The notes: generated by a model not told the origin, from the letters alone. A stretch of DNA of 64,000 bases from Spongilla lacustris (GCA_949361645.1 OX442432.1:4963990-5027989); one strand, 5' to 3'. Counted from the stretch's first letter, positions 11,166 through 23,681 are shown. Translations and numbers: made by a program.

Positions 11166-11375
11166 AGCTCTTGATCTTCAGTGTGACCAATCAACGATTA
11201 TATATCGAGAGTTACGGCAGTAACTCTCATATAGGATTTGTGCCGTATCAGTAATGATTATATAGTTGAGATTGTACACTATAAATGAGGCAAGATATGC
11301 GGGAGGGACTGGGGGGAGTATATAATCACATGATGGACATAACCATAACTAGTAATGGTCACACTGAAGAGCACG

Positions 11376-11376
<1 letters not shown>
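11166..11376. mobile_element. Short inverted-repeat element
   Basis: CTTCAGTGTGACCA near 11176 is inverted as TGGTCACACTGAAG at about 11357-11370. An inner hairpin (GAGAGTTAC-GGCA-GTAACTCTC) lies at about 11205-11228. No target-site duplication could be read; a C run of about 32 followed by an A run directly abuts the right end. Confidence 0.5.
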
Positions 11377-11421
<45 letters not shown>

Positions 11422-12368
11422 AAAAACATTCATTATCCCATAGATTTTCCGTATAAGGTCTTTAATCTATGATTATCCTAATATACTTCTATGTTCACGC
11501 GACACATCATTGGGATTATGTGGGTAAAAAAAAGAAAAATCAATCCACGCGGCTGCCTATACGTCGCTCGAGCCGGTACGTTTTTGACAGTGCGTACGTC
11601 AATTTTTTTACCGAGCCGACCATGCCGTACCCGCGTACAGTACCGTGCTGGCACGGAAAGACTATTAGTGTTAAAATATAGCATTGATCTGGTAGCCACT
11701 CGTGCTCCCAAAATGTGAACAACCTGACTTTCCCGAAGCAATTACATTGGGCAGTAATCAGCATAAATGTACCTTTTGTCCATGATAGCACGCATAAATG
11801 GATGTACAATGCATAGTAGATCTCCATTCTGTTCTTGAAGCAATGAGTTAAGGAGGAGGAGTATGCATGGTACATAAACTAATTATAGGAAGTAGTACAA
11901 CTTCAAATTCCTTCCAACACTACATCAACTGTCTCATATGTAGGTGTGCACATTTTTTATGTGGGAGAAACTCTAACGCATGCAAATAGTATAATTATAG
12001 TAATCCGGCAGCAATTGACAGTTTATAGAATAAATCCTACATGTTTGTGGAGTAAATCATACATGTATATAGTACTTGAGTGACATGCAAACATATATTC
12101 AACACATTTAAATTGTACAAATGCACATGCACAAGGTACCATGTACATAATTATATCCACATCTGGCACCCAAAGAGTTAAATGTAATATGCAGATCTAG
12201 ATGTATGTACGTACTGATTTGCGGGATAGAGGTCAAAGTAGCTTTATATGACGTACATGTTTATCAGACAGATGACAGTTACACAGACCTCTGAACCGAA
12301 CACTCCCATGGCAGGTACGTATACACAGGTTACCAGAAGGGTGTGTGCATCTCTGAGGTGAGTGCACA
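11377..12368. other. Noncoding stretch with C/A homopolymers
   Basis: A C run then an A run (11378-11426) is followed by AT-rich sequence with many TACATGTA-type palindromes. No gene recognised. Confidence 0.4.
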
Positions 12369-12503
12369 TCTGATCAAGGTGGACTACACATAAGATGGTT
12401 GTGACATGGTTACACAATAACAATATACCTAGTACATGTAGCTGGTAACTAACCTTTGCAGGCATAGCTGGGTTCCATGAGCCACATTTATCAACTGTAC
12501 CAC
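12369..12503 (-). CDS. Possible exons of an unrecognised minus-strand gene (3' part)
   Basis: A possible exon 12503-12454 (acceptor TTATCAG, donor GTTAGT) reads VVQLINVAHGTQLCLQ. A second piece starts after the acceptor at 12371-12370. The reading is open, but no family is recognised and the terminal exon is uncertain. This could be the end of a gene whose earlier exons lie at 13.3-15.4 kb. Confidence 0.25.
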
Positions 12504-13329
12504 CTGATAATAGACAGGTAGCCGCATAGGACCACCACATGCACATTAAATGTACATGTACTTCTGTGCAATTAAGATCTCACAGTTTTCTTAAAGGAGG
12601 AGGTGGTACGTAAATAGTTGCGCAGGCCGCGCAATCTGAGCGCAAATTTGCGTATAAAAGGCGCCTGGATCCAACCGGAAGTCACGTGAGTTGAACATCT
12701 TTACAATGGCGCAGTTTTGAGCTCTTTGGATTCTCGCACAGACCTTCTGGCTACGTCGTTTTTACAATGTAAAAACGGGCAGATCAAGTGCTTCTTAGTA
12801 CTTGATCGCGCCCTTTACGGTTCCCCTACATGTACAACTGATTTACGTTTGTGTCGTTAATTTGTTCTCGAAACCGCGAGTTGCATTGTGTTCTTAGTTC
12901 TTATCCATGCATGTACCTTTCTGTATACTTACTAATCACTGTTACATGTTGTACAAGCACTGTGAGGTTTTACGTCAGTATGAAAGGTGAGCGTGGCTCA
13001 AAGGTAAATCATCACGTGCACATGACCGACCGGACGTCGACCTAGAATCTTTACTAGTAGGTTAGAGTGTCAAATCTTGATGTGCTACATGGATTTTTAT
13101 CGTTCCGATTGCCTTTGCATCTCCGTCATTTTTCTACCCAAATGAGTACATGACTGGCGTTGGGCCCGCGCACGGCTTGTACTGTAAGACCTTGTAATTG
13201 TACTAAGCAAAAAAAAAAAACCAAAAAAAAAAACACACACACAAAGGAACGACAAAAATACAACGAAAAAAAAAACACCTTGTGGAGAAGAGTTTTTCTT
13301 AGTGCTTCCTTTTATGCACTAATGGCTGC

Positions 13330-15400
13330 AGGCATATAGTGTGAGGCTTCCCTTTGGAATGTAACCTTGGACTCTCCAAATATCTAGCTGAGCACCCAGA
13401 ATCCTACAATGTAGACAGGAACAGGCATAAATGCATATTACATATCAAATAGTCACCCAATGCACAGGCACATCTCCACTCACTCTTACCACTAAATAAT
13501 CCCTCCCACCTACTCTTCCTCCTTCCTAATGTCACCTACATGTAACCCCTCCCCACCCACTTGAGCTGGGCCTCCATATCAGTCATTGTACCAGGCCTCA
13601 TGATGAAGGAAGTACATCAGATGTGTGGACTCCAAGCTCTGTGAAACCATTCTGTAGGGTGCCAGATAAACAGAATGACTATTTGACCTTCAATCCCAAA
13701 TACAGCATGCCCAGGTCAGGCTAACCTTGACCTTCAACCCCTTATACATGTATGGCATGAAACAAGGCACACCCACCAGATTGAGAGGGCATCATCCAAA
13801 TCATCACAGCCCACAGGATCTACACTGAATAAAGGTGGGTGTGATGAAGGTCCCTACGTGTTCTGACCTCTTCAGGGTGAACATCCCATGGAGTCTATAT
13901 GGTAACCATGGGGAGCTCTAGAAGGGGGAGAAGGGGATGATTAGGGGATGACCACAGCAACATGGCCATCTCATGCCTGCCATCAAGGATAGCTTTGCTA
14001 AATAGGGTGTAGGAAGGGGAGAGATAGGGGTGAGGGAGGGAGGTGAGTGAGACGGAAAGAAGAAAGTGAGAGGGGAAGTTGAAGGAGGCACAGGAGATAT
14101 AAGAGGACACAACACATGCTACATAGATGTGGGTATCACATAACACATGTACATTACATGTATGTAGCTCGTACACACATACATGTATGTAGCTTGTACA
14201 CACATACATGTATGTAGCTAGCACACACACATACATGTATGTAGCTCATACACACATACATGTATGTAGCTCGCACACACATACATGTACACACACATAC
14301 ATGTATGTAGCTCGTACACACATACATGTATGTAGCTTGTACACACATACATGTATGTAGCTCGCACACACATACATGTACACACACATACATGTATGTA
14401 GCTCATACACACATACATGTATGTAGCTCGCACACACATACATGTATGTAGCTCGCACACACATACATGTATACACACATACATATGTATACCCACATAC
14501 ATGTATGTAGCTCGTACACACAATGACATACATGTATGTGACGGGAATTAATGGCTAACCTCTCCCCCTTGTAGCGTAGTGAGGGCTTGCCTTCACACAT
14601 TCCACAGCAGCCTTCATGGACTCTTTTGCTGCATGTGGTACAACTTGCTGGTACAGTCTGTTCACATAAACTGAATGAACATGGATTACAACAGGATATA
14701 AAAAATAAAATCAATCATCTCAGACCCCACCTGAGCAGATGTATCACTGCCTCACTTCACCCATACCAGCAAACACAGAGAAAGTCATGTACTGGCAAGG
14801 TAATATGCCAGCAAAGGTGAAGTCTCTCATTTGCATTGATATTACTAAATCCAAACAGTACTCTTCTAATTAGCAAGGTAATGACCAGACTGCACCCTGG
14901 AACTAGCCCAGACACATGACTGCTTGCAGTGTGGGCAAACAAACTTGACCCTAGCTTACGTATACGAGATAGCTACTGTCCCTTCTAAGCGAGTAGCATA
15001 CAGAGCAACAGGATTACTAATTACGTTACTCATACCAAAGTGCAAGATGGGTTGCAAAGACAGCCGCACTTCATCTCTCGTACTAGGCCTACGTACATGT
15101 ATATCTATCCCACTAACCTGCAGGGTCCAACATGATTTCTTACCAAGAACAGGATGTTCTGCTCCTTGAGGCCTGGACACCCTCGGGTTGTGTCAATATA
15201 CGCGGTCCAGCAAAGCATTTGACACACTGATTGTAGCGTTCCGCTTGCAATTAACTGAGTGCCAGTAGTAGTCTCGCTGCTTCAAACCTATACTCAGAAC
15301 AGTTTCTTTTTCACCTCTAGTGGAAAAGGACCGTTGCAGGTGTAGTTTGTGCCGCATCTGTCTAAGGTCGCCATTATGATTATAAGAACATGTGATCGGT
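13330..15400 (-). CDS. Possible small spliced gene, function unknown
   Basis: Several coding-looking pieces with splice signals lie in the same direction. A start (ATG near 15375) reads MATLDRCGTNYTCNGPFPLE, followed by a GT donor. A piece near 15175-15120 after a CAG acceptor reads LKEQNILFLVRNHVGPC. Exon 14670-14560 (acceptor ATTCAG, donor GTTAGC) reads YVNRLYQQVVPHAAKESMKA then AVECVKASPHY. Short pieces follow near 13890 (TPWDVHPEE) and 13407-13330 (ILGAQLDIWRVQGYIPKGSL). I recognise no family and cannot prove the joins. Confidence 0.3.
14100..14545. repeat. TACATGTATGTAGCTC-type tandem repeat
   Basis: About 15-20 copies of a 22-24 bp unit, ACACACATACATGTATGTAG plus CTCG or CTTGT. The unit is itself palindromic around ACATGT. 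Noncoding despite long open frames created by the period. Confidence 0.9.
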
Positions 15401-15688
15401 TTTTTAACTTAGTGTTATTAACTTCAGACTGTGAAACGCGAGTGCTAGCTAGTGGTATTATTTCATGATATGGCATTCAAAACATGTGTGAAGAACTCTT
15501 GTATGTACGCTGTCGTTGCCAAGCCTATATGCATAAATATAGAGCCACCATTTTAAATTTAAAACAGCCGCACGGCCGGTTGAAATTTTTGGATCCACTC
15601 TCCTTTTATACGCCAACTCCTCCTTTAACAGGAGACCACTAAGGAATGTATACAGTGGTGGTCAACGGTGGTCCCAAGGACACCTGTA

Positions 15689-16178
15689 CAGTAGCGGCTC
15701 ACTAATAAGACCACCCCGGGACAATCAGATCTTGTGGTAAAACTCGCCAACAGGACCATTTCGGTCTTACTGGCGAGTTTCCCGCCTTTCGAAATGCGCA
15801 TTGATTAGAATACCAGTAGCAGATAAACGAACGAATAGTAACAAAATAACAGCTGGAAGGATGAACAATTATGCCAAGGATTGTAAAGCAAGCTTAGAGC
15901 TGGCTTGTGTGTGTCATAGACATTGCTAACTCCATTAGTACGGGATCGTCGATTTTCCCCGCAATCGAATGCATGGTGGTTGTTAGAGCTATACCAACTG
16001 TATTAGAAATCCACTTCATTGATCGCCTGTTCAGAGAAAGAAAGGTACACAAAAACGCCCCTCCAATTTTTATGCACTAGTGGTCTTATTAGACGGTGGT
16101 CGGATTGGCGAAGTGGTCTTATGATCGGGCGGTTAAGTGGTCTTATTACCGGGTGGTCTGATTAGTGAGCCGCTACTG
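15689..16178. mobile_element. 490-bp MITE with TA target duplication
   Basis: The terminal inverted repeat CAGTAGCGGCTCACTAAT begins at 15689 and its complement ATTAGTGAGCCGCTACTG ends at 16178; subterminal GGTGGTCT words are also inverted. TA flanks both sides (15687-15688, 16179-16180). No coding capacity. The CAGT-type end and TA duplication fit a Tc1/mariner-pogo-type non-autonomous element. An inner hairpin (CTCGCCAACAGGACC / GGTCTTACTGGCGAG) lies near 15740-15780. Confidence 0.8.
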
Positions 16179-16309
16179 TATCAGTGCAGCCAAATACATA
16201 TTTATGACCTGTAACAAAGTCTAAGTACATTTATAGATGTACATGTACAACTGAGATATAAAAAACATTAATTCTCTCTGAGAAAGTTGTTATACTTTAT
16301 ATTATTTGA

Positions 16310-16440
16310 AGACGCAATGGTGGTGTAAAAAGGAAGGGAGCAAGGGATTCGAGATATATACAATATTGCTATATTTAGCACTTCACTGATATTATCACCG
16401 AACCCTTGTTACATGCCACATCTTCGCCGTAAAGAAAATC
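16310..16440. mobile_element. Member of the GGTGTAAAAAGGAAGG MITE family
   Basis: GGTGGTGTAAAAAGGAAGGG at 16320 is followed by AGCAAGGG and a TATTTAGCA core, then an inverted CCCTTGTTACAT side near 16410. Confidence 0.5.
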
Positions 16441-17077
16441 CAAACTTACTGAGTAACGTACAGTACGTCTGTACGTGCACCCTGCAGCATGGATGTCGGA
16501 TCGAAATTAAATAATTTTAATGGAACGACTAATTATATTCGCTATGTATTTAACTTCAGGAGATGAGTGACGCGTTCGACAAAGGTACTAGAGGAGGCAC
16601 ACAGGCATGTGCACCGTGCACGCATTTACACATTGTGTTAGTATTATTAGGGGGAGGGCAGGGCCAATTCGTTTGTATATCGATCGTCAACAACGAAGTA
16701 GGCCTAGCTTGCGAGGCTACGATCTGTGCGTTACTATGCGAGCTAGCTAGTACATTTCTGGAATGCGCTGCTTGGTTTCATCCGCGTGACTGTTTATAGT
16801 CCAGAAAAGTTATATGATTCTAGCCTGGACGTTGGTTGCTAAAGCAATACATGCAGCATATTCACCACGGTTTGTGTAATAGAAGCATAAAACCAACGAT
16901 AATACTACTCAGCCTAGCCGAATTGTTTTATTTTATTAGGGGTCTGCTGGCATTTTTATTTAAACTAGATACTCGCATACATAGTGAAGTGGCCAGAGCC
17001 CCGGAGGCATGCCATGCAACATCAGTTTCCACTTGGCAAGGTTTGTTCCTCAAGGGATTTTGACTAACAACAATATT
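16441..17077. other. Intergenic stretch
   Basis: No gene supported. An ATG with a following GT donor at about 16563 could be a first exon, but nothing downstream extends it. Confidence 0.3.
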
Positions 17078-17220
17078 GGTGTTGGTTAGTCTCGGCCCCA
17101 GACCCAACGGCCGCAGCTGCGGTTGGATTACATCACCGCTACGCGTCTGACGCGTAGCGGTGATGTAATCCATCCGCAGCTGCGGCCGTTGGGTCTGGGG
17201 CCGAGACTAGGTGTTGGTTA
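17078..17220. mobile_element. Near-perfect 58-bp palindrome with 11-bp direct flanks
   Basis: Arms 17088-17145 and 17151-17208 are inverted copies with one or two mismatches and a 5-nt loop. The direct repeat GGTGTTGGTTA occurs at 17078-17088 and 17210-17220. This looks like a minimal foldback insertion of about 121 bp. Confidence 0.8.
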
Positions 17221-18029
17221 CGCATATGGACAACACGCGTTTTTATCCAAATAAAGTGGATAAAACACCCGAATTTAAATTAAATCCATCCGTACGTTCA
17301 GTTCAGTTGCGTGCAAAAACTATTCGGTTGGTTTCCAAAGCTGGCTAAGCCGCTTTTCACAGAGAGCATTCACCTTGAGCTGCTGTTTAACCGTTCTGGA
17401 TATTTGAGCTATAAAAATCCGGTACGTTGGATCTATCAGTATGCCGGGTGAAACATTTTATCCATTATTTGATCCACTTTTATAACTTCTGGAGATAAGT
17501 AACCATTACCTTAACCAGACAGAACGTTTCACTCGTCCCCAGTCCACTCGCGCGTACGACGACTAAGTACGTCTGGCTTGCGAGACTAGGGTTACTTAGT
17601 ACAGGTATTATATGTGTACATCCATCTCTTGTACATGATACTCGTACATTACTTAAGATCCTCAGACTCCTTCATGTGACAGTCACACACATGTGCATGC
17701 ATGTAGCAGAGATAATATATAAATATTATCCTAGTACAATCGTGGATTGGTATATATGGGACAGTTTCCGAGAAAATGATACTTCGCATATATGGGACAG
17801 TTTAAATCACGACAAAATTGCTCTTCGCCCATCGTGCAGGGTGCGAAGTTCATTAATTCATTGAGGGTAAGGCTATCCTGGCAAGATCCAGCTGGCCTGT
17901 TAGCTGAACCCTTGTGTGTTATATCGTGTTAGTATGAAGTTGTAAAATTAATGTGTTCCACTTACAGTACCGCCCGGTATAACATCACGTTATGTTTAAT
18001 TCACTTATTATTATTATTTTTAACCAGAG
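17221..18029. other. Upstream region of metaxin-2
   Basis: Noncoding. Contains a duplicated CATATATGGGACAGTTT word near 17754 and 17789. Presumably includes the metaxin promoter and 5' UTR; no TATA box was assigned. Confidence 0.4.
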
Positions 18030-21000
18030 ATGAGTGCGCGTGATTTGGAGTGTCCAAGCGGTAAGCTACATTCCTTGCCAACACATCAAATGAAGTCGTC
18101 AATGTAGGTTGGCCGAAGGAAGCTGTGCTATTCCACCTACCACAAGGTGAGGGAACAAGGCCTACGTACGATACCTACCACTGTATCTGCTGCAGAGCGG
18201 GAACTGTTGGGAGACACTGCCAGGCGACTGGCCTTTGAGGTAACCATCTTGTCTCACCGAATAAGCACCCGTGATATCTTAGCCAACAGGCGTATCTCGA
18301 CGTTTCAAAACTCCCATACACCAAGCAGCCGCAGCAAAATGCAGACTACATGTCTCCCTCCGGTGAGGATGCAGCTGTATTTGCATGTCGTAGAAGGTAT
18401 TCACGTGATCTGTGTCGCACATTGCAGGGACCACCCCATTTCTGTACCTCAAGTATGGTGGTCAGCCTCTGATCATTTGGGACTTCGATCATCTTCGCGA
18501 TTTTCTGTGTACCTTGGTAAATATGGAAGGTGTGGATAAATTAAGAGTCTTTGCACGTTCTAATGGAAATGTTATCTAGTACATGGGGAAAAAATTACTA
18601 ATGTGTGTTGGAGATCGGCTGTAAGCTGAAGTCAGAAGTTAATTAAATACTATACTTTTGATAATCTGTTGCTAGGTAGTCCCGTAACAGCAAATGTACC
18701 TGTGTACAATATTGAACATTTCTGTCAACATTGAACTGTATGTGGGGATGCATCATATCACTAAAAGTGCCTCTTGGCTTTTATTTTAGTGTCCCCAGTC
18801 CATAAAACATATCTCTCAGCTCAGAGGCAATGAATGAACATGAACCCTCATATGTAACGTGCACACCCAGTTTGGTCAAGTCAGGATTTAAAAACCCTGA
18901 AGTTTATAGGGGGTTTTCCCAAGCATACAAGCCCATCCTTTTCTGTTTAACAGTTTAAATATTGTGAAATTCGCATCAGTATGAGGCCACAACTATCTAC
19001 CCACAGCGAGGGACTCCCTATTCCTCAGCTACACTGCTTGCAATATATTGGACAAGGGCATTCTGCTCTTTGTGGAAGACTGGAGTTTGCCTGCTCTGCT
19101 GGCTTACACCACGTACACTTAGGCCATGGGGCCGTACACTTAGACCATGGGCCGTACACTTAGACCATGGGGCCGTACACTTAGACCATGGGGCCATGCA
19201 CTTAGACCATGGGGCCGTACACTTAGGCCATGGGGCCGTACACTTAGGCCATGGGGCCATACACTTAGACCATGGGGCCGTACACTTAGACCATGGGGCC
19301 GTACACACTTAGGCCATGGGGCTGTACACTTAGACCATGGGGCTGTACACTTAGACCTTCTCTTTTTTGCAACGATGCCTACACAGGTGTGTTTGCCCCT
19401 TTAGTTTTCTAGAAGATGTTTGCTTCGGCCATATTATTATAACATATTGACAGATAAGCACAGGCATGTAGTGTAATGTCATAATTCTAAACACGTCTCC
19501 CTTGTGATGCAACAAGGCAATATGCCATCAGTGTGTGTGTGTGTGCTCTGGTATGGAGTGTGTACAAGTGTTATTGTAGAGCTTACCCTTTGGAGGTTTT
19601 GTTTGGGGCATAAATGCCCTCAAAAAATTAACCCTTTGTATGTTGTACTGGAATAAAGGTTGTATTATTCCATAAGTAATAGACCTTACCATGACAGTCA
19701 ATACAATAACGTCATAATATGTTTTTTGTAAGCCTCAACGTTTGCAACCAGAGTAAGTTAAACTGTCACTTTGTACATGTATGCCAGCATTCCTCAGGAC
19801 AGCCATCAAACTTTTGTACCATACAACAAGTGCCGTGCAACTTGGCATGCCTAACACTTAAAACACCGTGTCTTGCTAAAAAAATTAAAATGTTTCCTTG
19901 TTTAAAAACTATGACTCACCCAAACATCATGCAGGTTTACATGCATATGTACATGTATATATCCACCAGAGGTCATGTTGTGCGATATCCACTTTATAGA
20001 CTGGGACACTAAATCAAAAGCCAGGAGACATCTCAGCCACCTCATGCATCCTCACTATGGTTCAATGTTCATGTCTATTGTATACTCAAAGGCCCAATAT
20101 CTGTATTAGGTGTATGTGTATGTTAAGTGGTCATGTGACTCATTTGTCTGGTGTTAGGTCACATGACCTTGTCTTTGGTTTTTTGGATCATTTGACCTGA
20201 TTTCCTGTCAAACAGAAACTTGGTCATCATGCAGAGCTTGATGCGAGGCAAACTGCTGATATGGAGGCATACATCTCTGTCATCAGGACGAAAATCATCC
20301 CCTCAGAGGTAAGGCTGCCCCCCCACAGGGGTACACCCCAGTAGCAGATCCAGCATGGAAGGGGGTGGGGCTGAAAGGGGAAGGGTGGAGCCGTCCTGGG
20401 GAGGGTGTGGCAAGGGGGCACCCCTCCCGCCCAGCTAGGGGGTATGGGGGAGCGCTGTAAGCTCCCCCCATTAGGGTCTGGGGCGGAGTCCCATAAGCCA
20501 AAGCTTTTTGTGTTGGAAAACCCTCCAAAACTACGCAAAAAAATTACGGATCCAGTCCCTATAATAGCTAATCATATAGAAAAAACGACACTGAGACTCA
20601 GAGCCTCTTCTATTTTTAATTAGCATTTTTTTTGGACGGTTCCTGCCATCAATGTAACAACTGCACGCGCACGTAATTAGCAACTTTTACCATGAATATT
20701 TAATTAGGCAAGATAATAAGGGGGAGACTATATAGACTCCCCTCCCCACCCCCACCCCCCTCAGAGGTAAGGCTACCCCCTCAGGGGTAAGGCTACCCCC
20801 TCAGGGGTAAAGAGGGGGCAGATGCTACAATAAATGTGGTAATTGGCTTACTTGTCCCCAGACCTACGAAACATGGGCACATCCGCAGAATGTCAGGAAG
20901 GTATGGTGAATTTGCTATAAGGCATGGATCATAGTACTTCACCTGTATGTGGACATATGCCTCATTACCTTTCTGTACATGTAATTATTCATTTTGTGTA

Positions 21001-21718
21001 TTCACAAAGTTGCAGCCATGAACAACGTTGTATGAGATTGTTGTGTCGGTGCTGGATCTTGTTGCCATCCACCCCACATTAGCACACCTTGGTACTTCAG
21101 GGGGCAGGGCTTGTCTGGCCCCTGCGTTACCTTGTACCCTGGACCAACTGGCTCAAGTTCTGCTGGGGGAGGTGGGAGCTATGGAGGTCCTCACGTCAAT
21201 CATTGCTGCTGGAGTGTGAGCAGGGGTGCAGGGCATTGTCCCTTAGACTTGGAGATAAGGAGAGGTTCTTTGATGGAGGGTGAGCTTTTTGTCACTTGAT
21301 GGGTGGCTGATACATTTTTTACTGTCCACAACCTCTTTCTCTCCTCCCCTCTCCTATGTCTCCCTCTCCTTCCCTCTCTCCCTCTCCTTCCCTCTCTCCC
21401 TCTCCTCCCCTCTCTCCCTCTCCTCCCCTCTCTCCCTCTCCCTCTCCTTCCCTCTCTCCCTCTCCTTCCCTCTCTCCCTCTCCTTCCCTCTCTCCCTCTC
21501 CTCCCCTCTCTCCCTCTCCCTCTCCTTCCCTCTCTCCTCCCCTGTCTCTCCCTCTCCTCCATAGGAACACTTCTCTTGACATGCTGATGTATGCTCATCT
21601 ACAGGCCATTCTGACCACTCCCCTTCCTGGTGAAGAATTGGCACATGTTGTGTCACAATTCAAAAACCTTGTACAGTTTGTGGCAACGTACAAAGCATCC
21701 CTAGAGCAGAGCTCTTGA
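18030..21718 (+). CDS. MTX2: Metaxin-2
   Basis: Nine exons: 18030-18060, 18108-18146, 18196-18239, 18290-18362, 18428-18516, 20216-20308, 20862-20900, 21101-21279, 21565-21718 (TGA). Total 741 bp, 246 residues; human MTX2 is 263. All introns are GT-AG, the first four are 47-65 bp, and every phase joins. Metaxin-2 is a GST-fold protein on the cytosolic face of the mitochondrial outer membrane that works with metaxin-1 and the SAM complex in beta-barrel import. Seen: GWPKEAVLFHLP, ERELLGDTARRLAFE, NADYMSPSGTTPFLYLKYGG (the family NAEYMSPSGKVPF region), an ARQTADMEAYISVI helix, GAGLVWPLRYLVPW, CEQGCRALSLRLGDKERFF and LDMLMYAHLQAILTTPLPGE, matching metaxin-2 in order from end to end. The ATG is the first in frame. 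ATTAAA at 21803-21808 is a possible poly(A) signal. Confidence 0.93.
18517..20215. other. Large metaxin-2 intron
   Basis: A 1.7-kb intron, unlike the 50-bp introns before it. It contains the 21-bp minisatellite and TACATGTA words; no nested gene seen. Confidence 0.7.
19105..19362. repeat. 21-bp minisatellite
   Basis: About 12 copies of GTACACTTAGACCATGGGGCC with GGCCATGG/GACCATGG variants, inside metaxin-2 intron 5. The unit carries the palindrome CCATGG. Confidence 0.95.
20309..20830. repeat. GC-rich dispersed repeat in a metaxin-2 intron
   Basis: Begins after exon 6. Includes CCAGTAGCAGATCCAGCATG, then G-rich sequence and a long C-rich segment, and ends with three copies of AGGGGTAAGGCTACCCCCTC near 20760-20815. 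It looks like an inserted repetitive element; class not determined. Confidence 0.5.
21340..21562. repeat. CCCTCTCTCCCTCTCCTT satellite
   Basis: A pyrimidine-only tandem repeat, period about 18, in the last metaxin-2 intron. It ends directly at the acceptor ATAG|G of the last exon, so it also serves as an over-long polypyrimidine tract. Confidence 0.95.
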
Positions 21719-23681
21719 AGGAAGGTGTTGCACTTGCATGTGGTGCTAGGACTAAGGTGGTATGTGCTGCCTGTTGTACATGTACGTGTTGTATTGGTGG
21801 GCATTAAAAAGAAGATAACAAATATGGAGAGGTTCAGAGATAGGGCACCAACACTTTGATGTATCATAATATTGACGTTTAAAAACACCTCCACTAAATA
21901 TTCTGGTTGGTGAAATTTAGCAACAGTTTCCTATTGATACTTACATGTACCTGTTCAATCAGAATTTTTGTATCAATCAGAATTTATTACAAAAATTCTG
22001 TATTTTTTTTGGCTGATCAAATCAACAAATGTTATGTGGAAACTATTTCACAATTCTCTTTTAATTGCATGGTGAGATCCCCCACCTCTGTATCAGTGTA
22101 GCTATGAGCCTCATATATCATGTCACTGTGCAGGGTCTCTTGTCACGATTTAAGGTCAGTTCGCACGCACATTGGCAAGTGCAATTACAAAACTTACATC
22201 TACTGATCTAGCAACTTATTGTTGGTAACATGTGTTAATTAACATTTATAATTTGATTGGTAATGTGCAGATTATTATACTGCAGTTATATTGTTGACTA
22301 TAAAAGATTGGAATTAATGATAATTAGAAAATTTCATTCAAGATGGGGGGAAAAAAATCCCTACATCTGATTACAATGCATTCATGGGGCATGTATCCCT
22401 TTAGCTGTGGGGGATGAGGCAGGGCAATGAAGCTATCAATGTGTAGTCCAAAAAGGTCAAAAGTTTACTCATCTATTGACCTCTAAAGGAGCTTTTGGCT
22501 ACCAGCCTCACCGTCATGGCAGAATGACAAACCAGTCAGTATCATCTTACTAACCTCTTATGACTTTCTGTAGTACAGTTGTGTGCTATGTACTTATTGA
22601 GATATACTTAACCAGCTTATCTTTTATCTATATGTGTACGTGTATCTTATCTTATTGTATTCTATTGACTAACTAGTAATGATTTATTTATTAAAAATCA
22701 GATATGGTACCTGCATGGGTGTCCCCAGAGTGGGGGGGGCAGCACTGAATGGTGCCCTCCCCTCCCCCCCACCCCACCTCCATTGGCTGAATTGGTTGAA
22801 AGCGGACAGCACCACCACCACCCCCCCCCCCTTCCCCCGTAGTTTTATTCAGCTGTCAAATGGTGGTGCCACCCCCCCCTTCCAGAAATGCTAGGGGCAC
22901 CGATGATTACTTTGTTTTTGATGGGAGTGTGTGGCCTCCCATGTGTGTGTAGTTAATTGTACCACAGCACATTTGAGGTGTTATCTATCACATCATTAAG
23001 ACATTCCAAAAACCATTTCTCCCAATGTCTTTTTTCCCAGACCTACTATAGGTTATGTCATATTGTGTGAGGCACACATGCACACCAGAGTGAGCAATAA
23101 TGAAAGCGAAGCAACAAATGATTCATAAAAATTTGATCCTGAATTATAATGTGCATGTTATAGGACGATCTTTTTGTTCCTATGGGAAGAGTTGTTCTAT
23201 GAAGGCGAGAGCTACTACAGCATTTGTGCACATTTCTGTCAGCACAACATGTGGTGTGACAAGTTTATGTAAGAACACTACCTAACACAGGTAGTGCATC
23301 AGACCACTTATAGGCTTAAATGTACTGAAAACCAAGCATATGCCACAGAACTGGTATTGATATTGATAAGCAATAAATTCTGGCTGTAGTACAAGTTTTA
23401 TGGGGGGGGGGGGGGGGGGGGGGGTATGAGAGGAAAAATTTATTAATTTCATTGCTGTTTTGCATTATCGTACATTATAAATTCTTTGTATTTGTATTGA
23501 AGAAATGATAATACTTGTCATTGCAAACATTCCCAGGCATCACAATGTGGAATGTAATTCATAGCAAACCCTGTACATGTATATGATGCATAATACATAG
23601 TTACAATTTGAGCCTGTAGATATTCTAGTGCTCGTTTGAGATACATGTACACAGTAAGCCAAATATAGCTGTACTCCTATT
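21719..23681. other. Region between metaxin-2 and the retrotransposon ORF
   Basis: No gene supported. Contains C-rich and G-rich stretches near 22730-22890 that are partly inverted, and a G run of about 24 at 23401-23424. Confidence 0.4.

Larger units (their letters stand above)
12595..15624. mobile_element. Possible 3-kb element with inverted ends flanked by TTAA
   Basis: The left end (12595: AGGAGGAGGTGG, then after an extra 40 bases GCGTATAAAAGG and TGGATCCAACCGG) is inverted at the right end (15624 leftwards: AGGAGGAGTTGG, GCGTATAAAAGG, TGGATCC, AACCGG). TTAA lies outside both ends (12591-12594 and 15625-15628). No transposase is visible inside. A TTAA target fits piggyBac-like transposition, but the termini are not the usual CCC-type. 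Alternatively these are paired host sequences; possible gene exons inside and just outside the left end argue against a simple element. Confidence 0.4.

Noticed and set aside
14154..14533. Cys/Tyr-rich repeat frames (MYVCVRATY type)
   Set aside because: Translation of the ACATGTATGTAG satellite.
20227..20538. Pro/Gly-rich frames near the metaxin exon at 20216-20308
   Set aside because: G- and C-rich repeat translation on the wrong strand.
21200..21718. Ser/Pro and Arg/Glu-rich repeat frames
   Set aside because: Pyrimidine satellite within a metaxin-2 intron; only 21565-21718 is a true exon.
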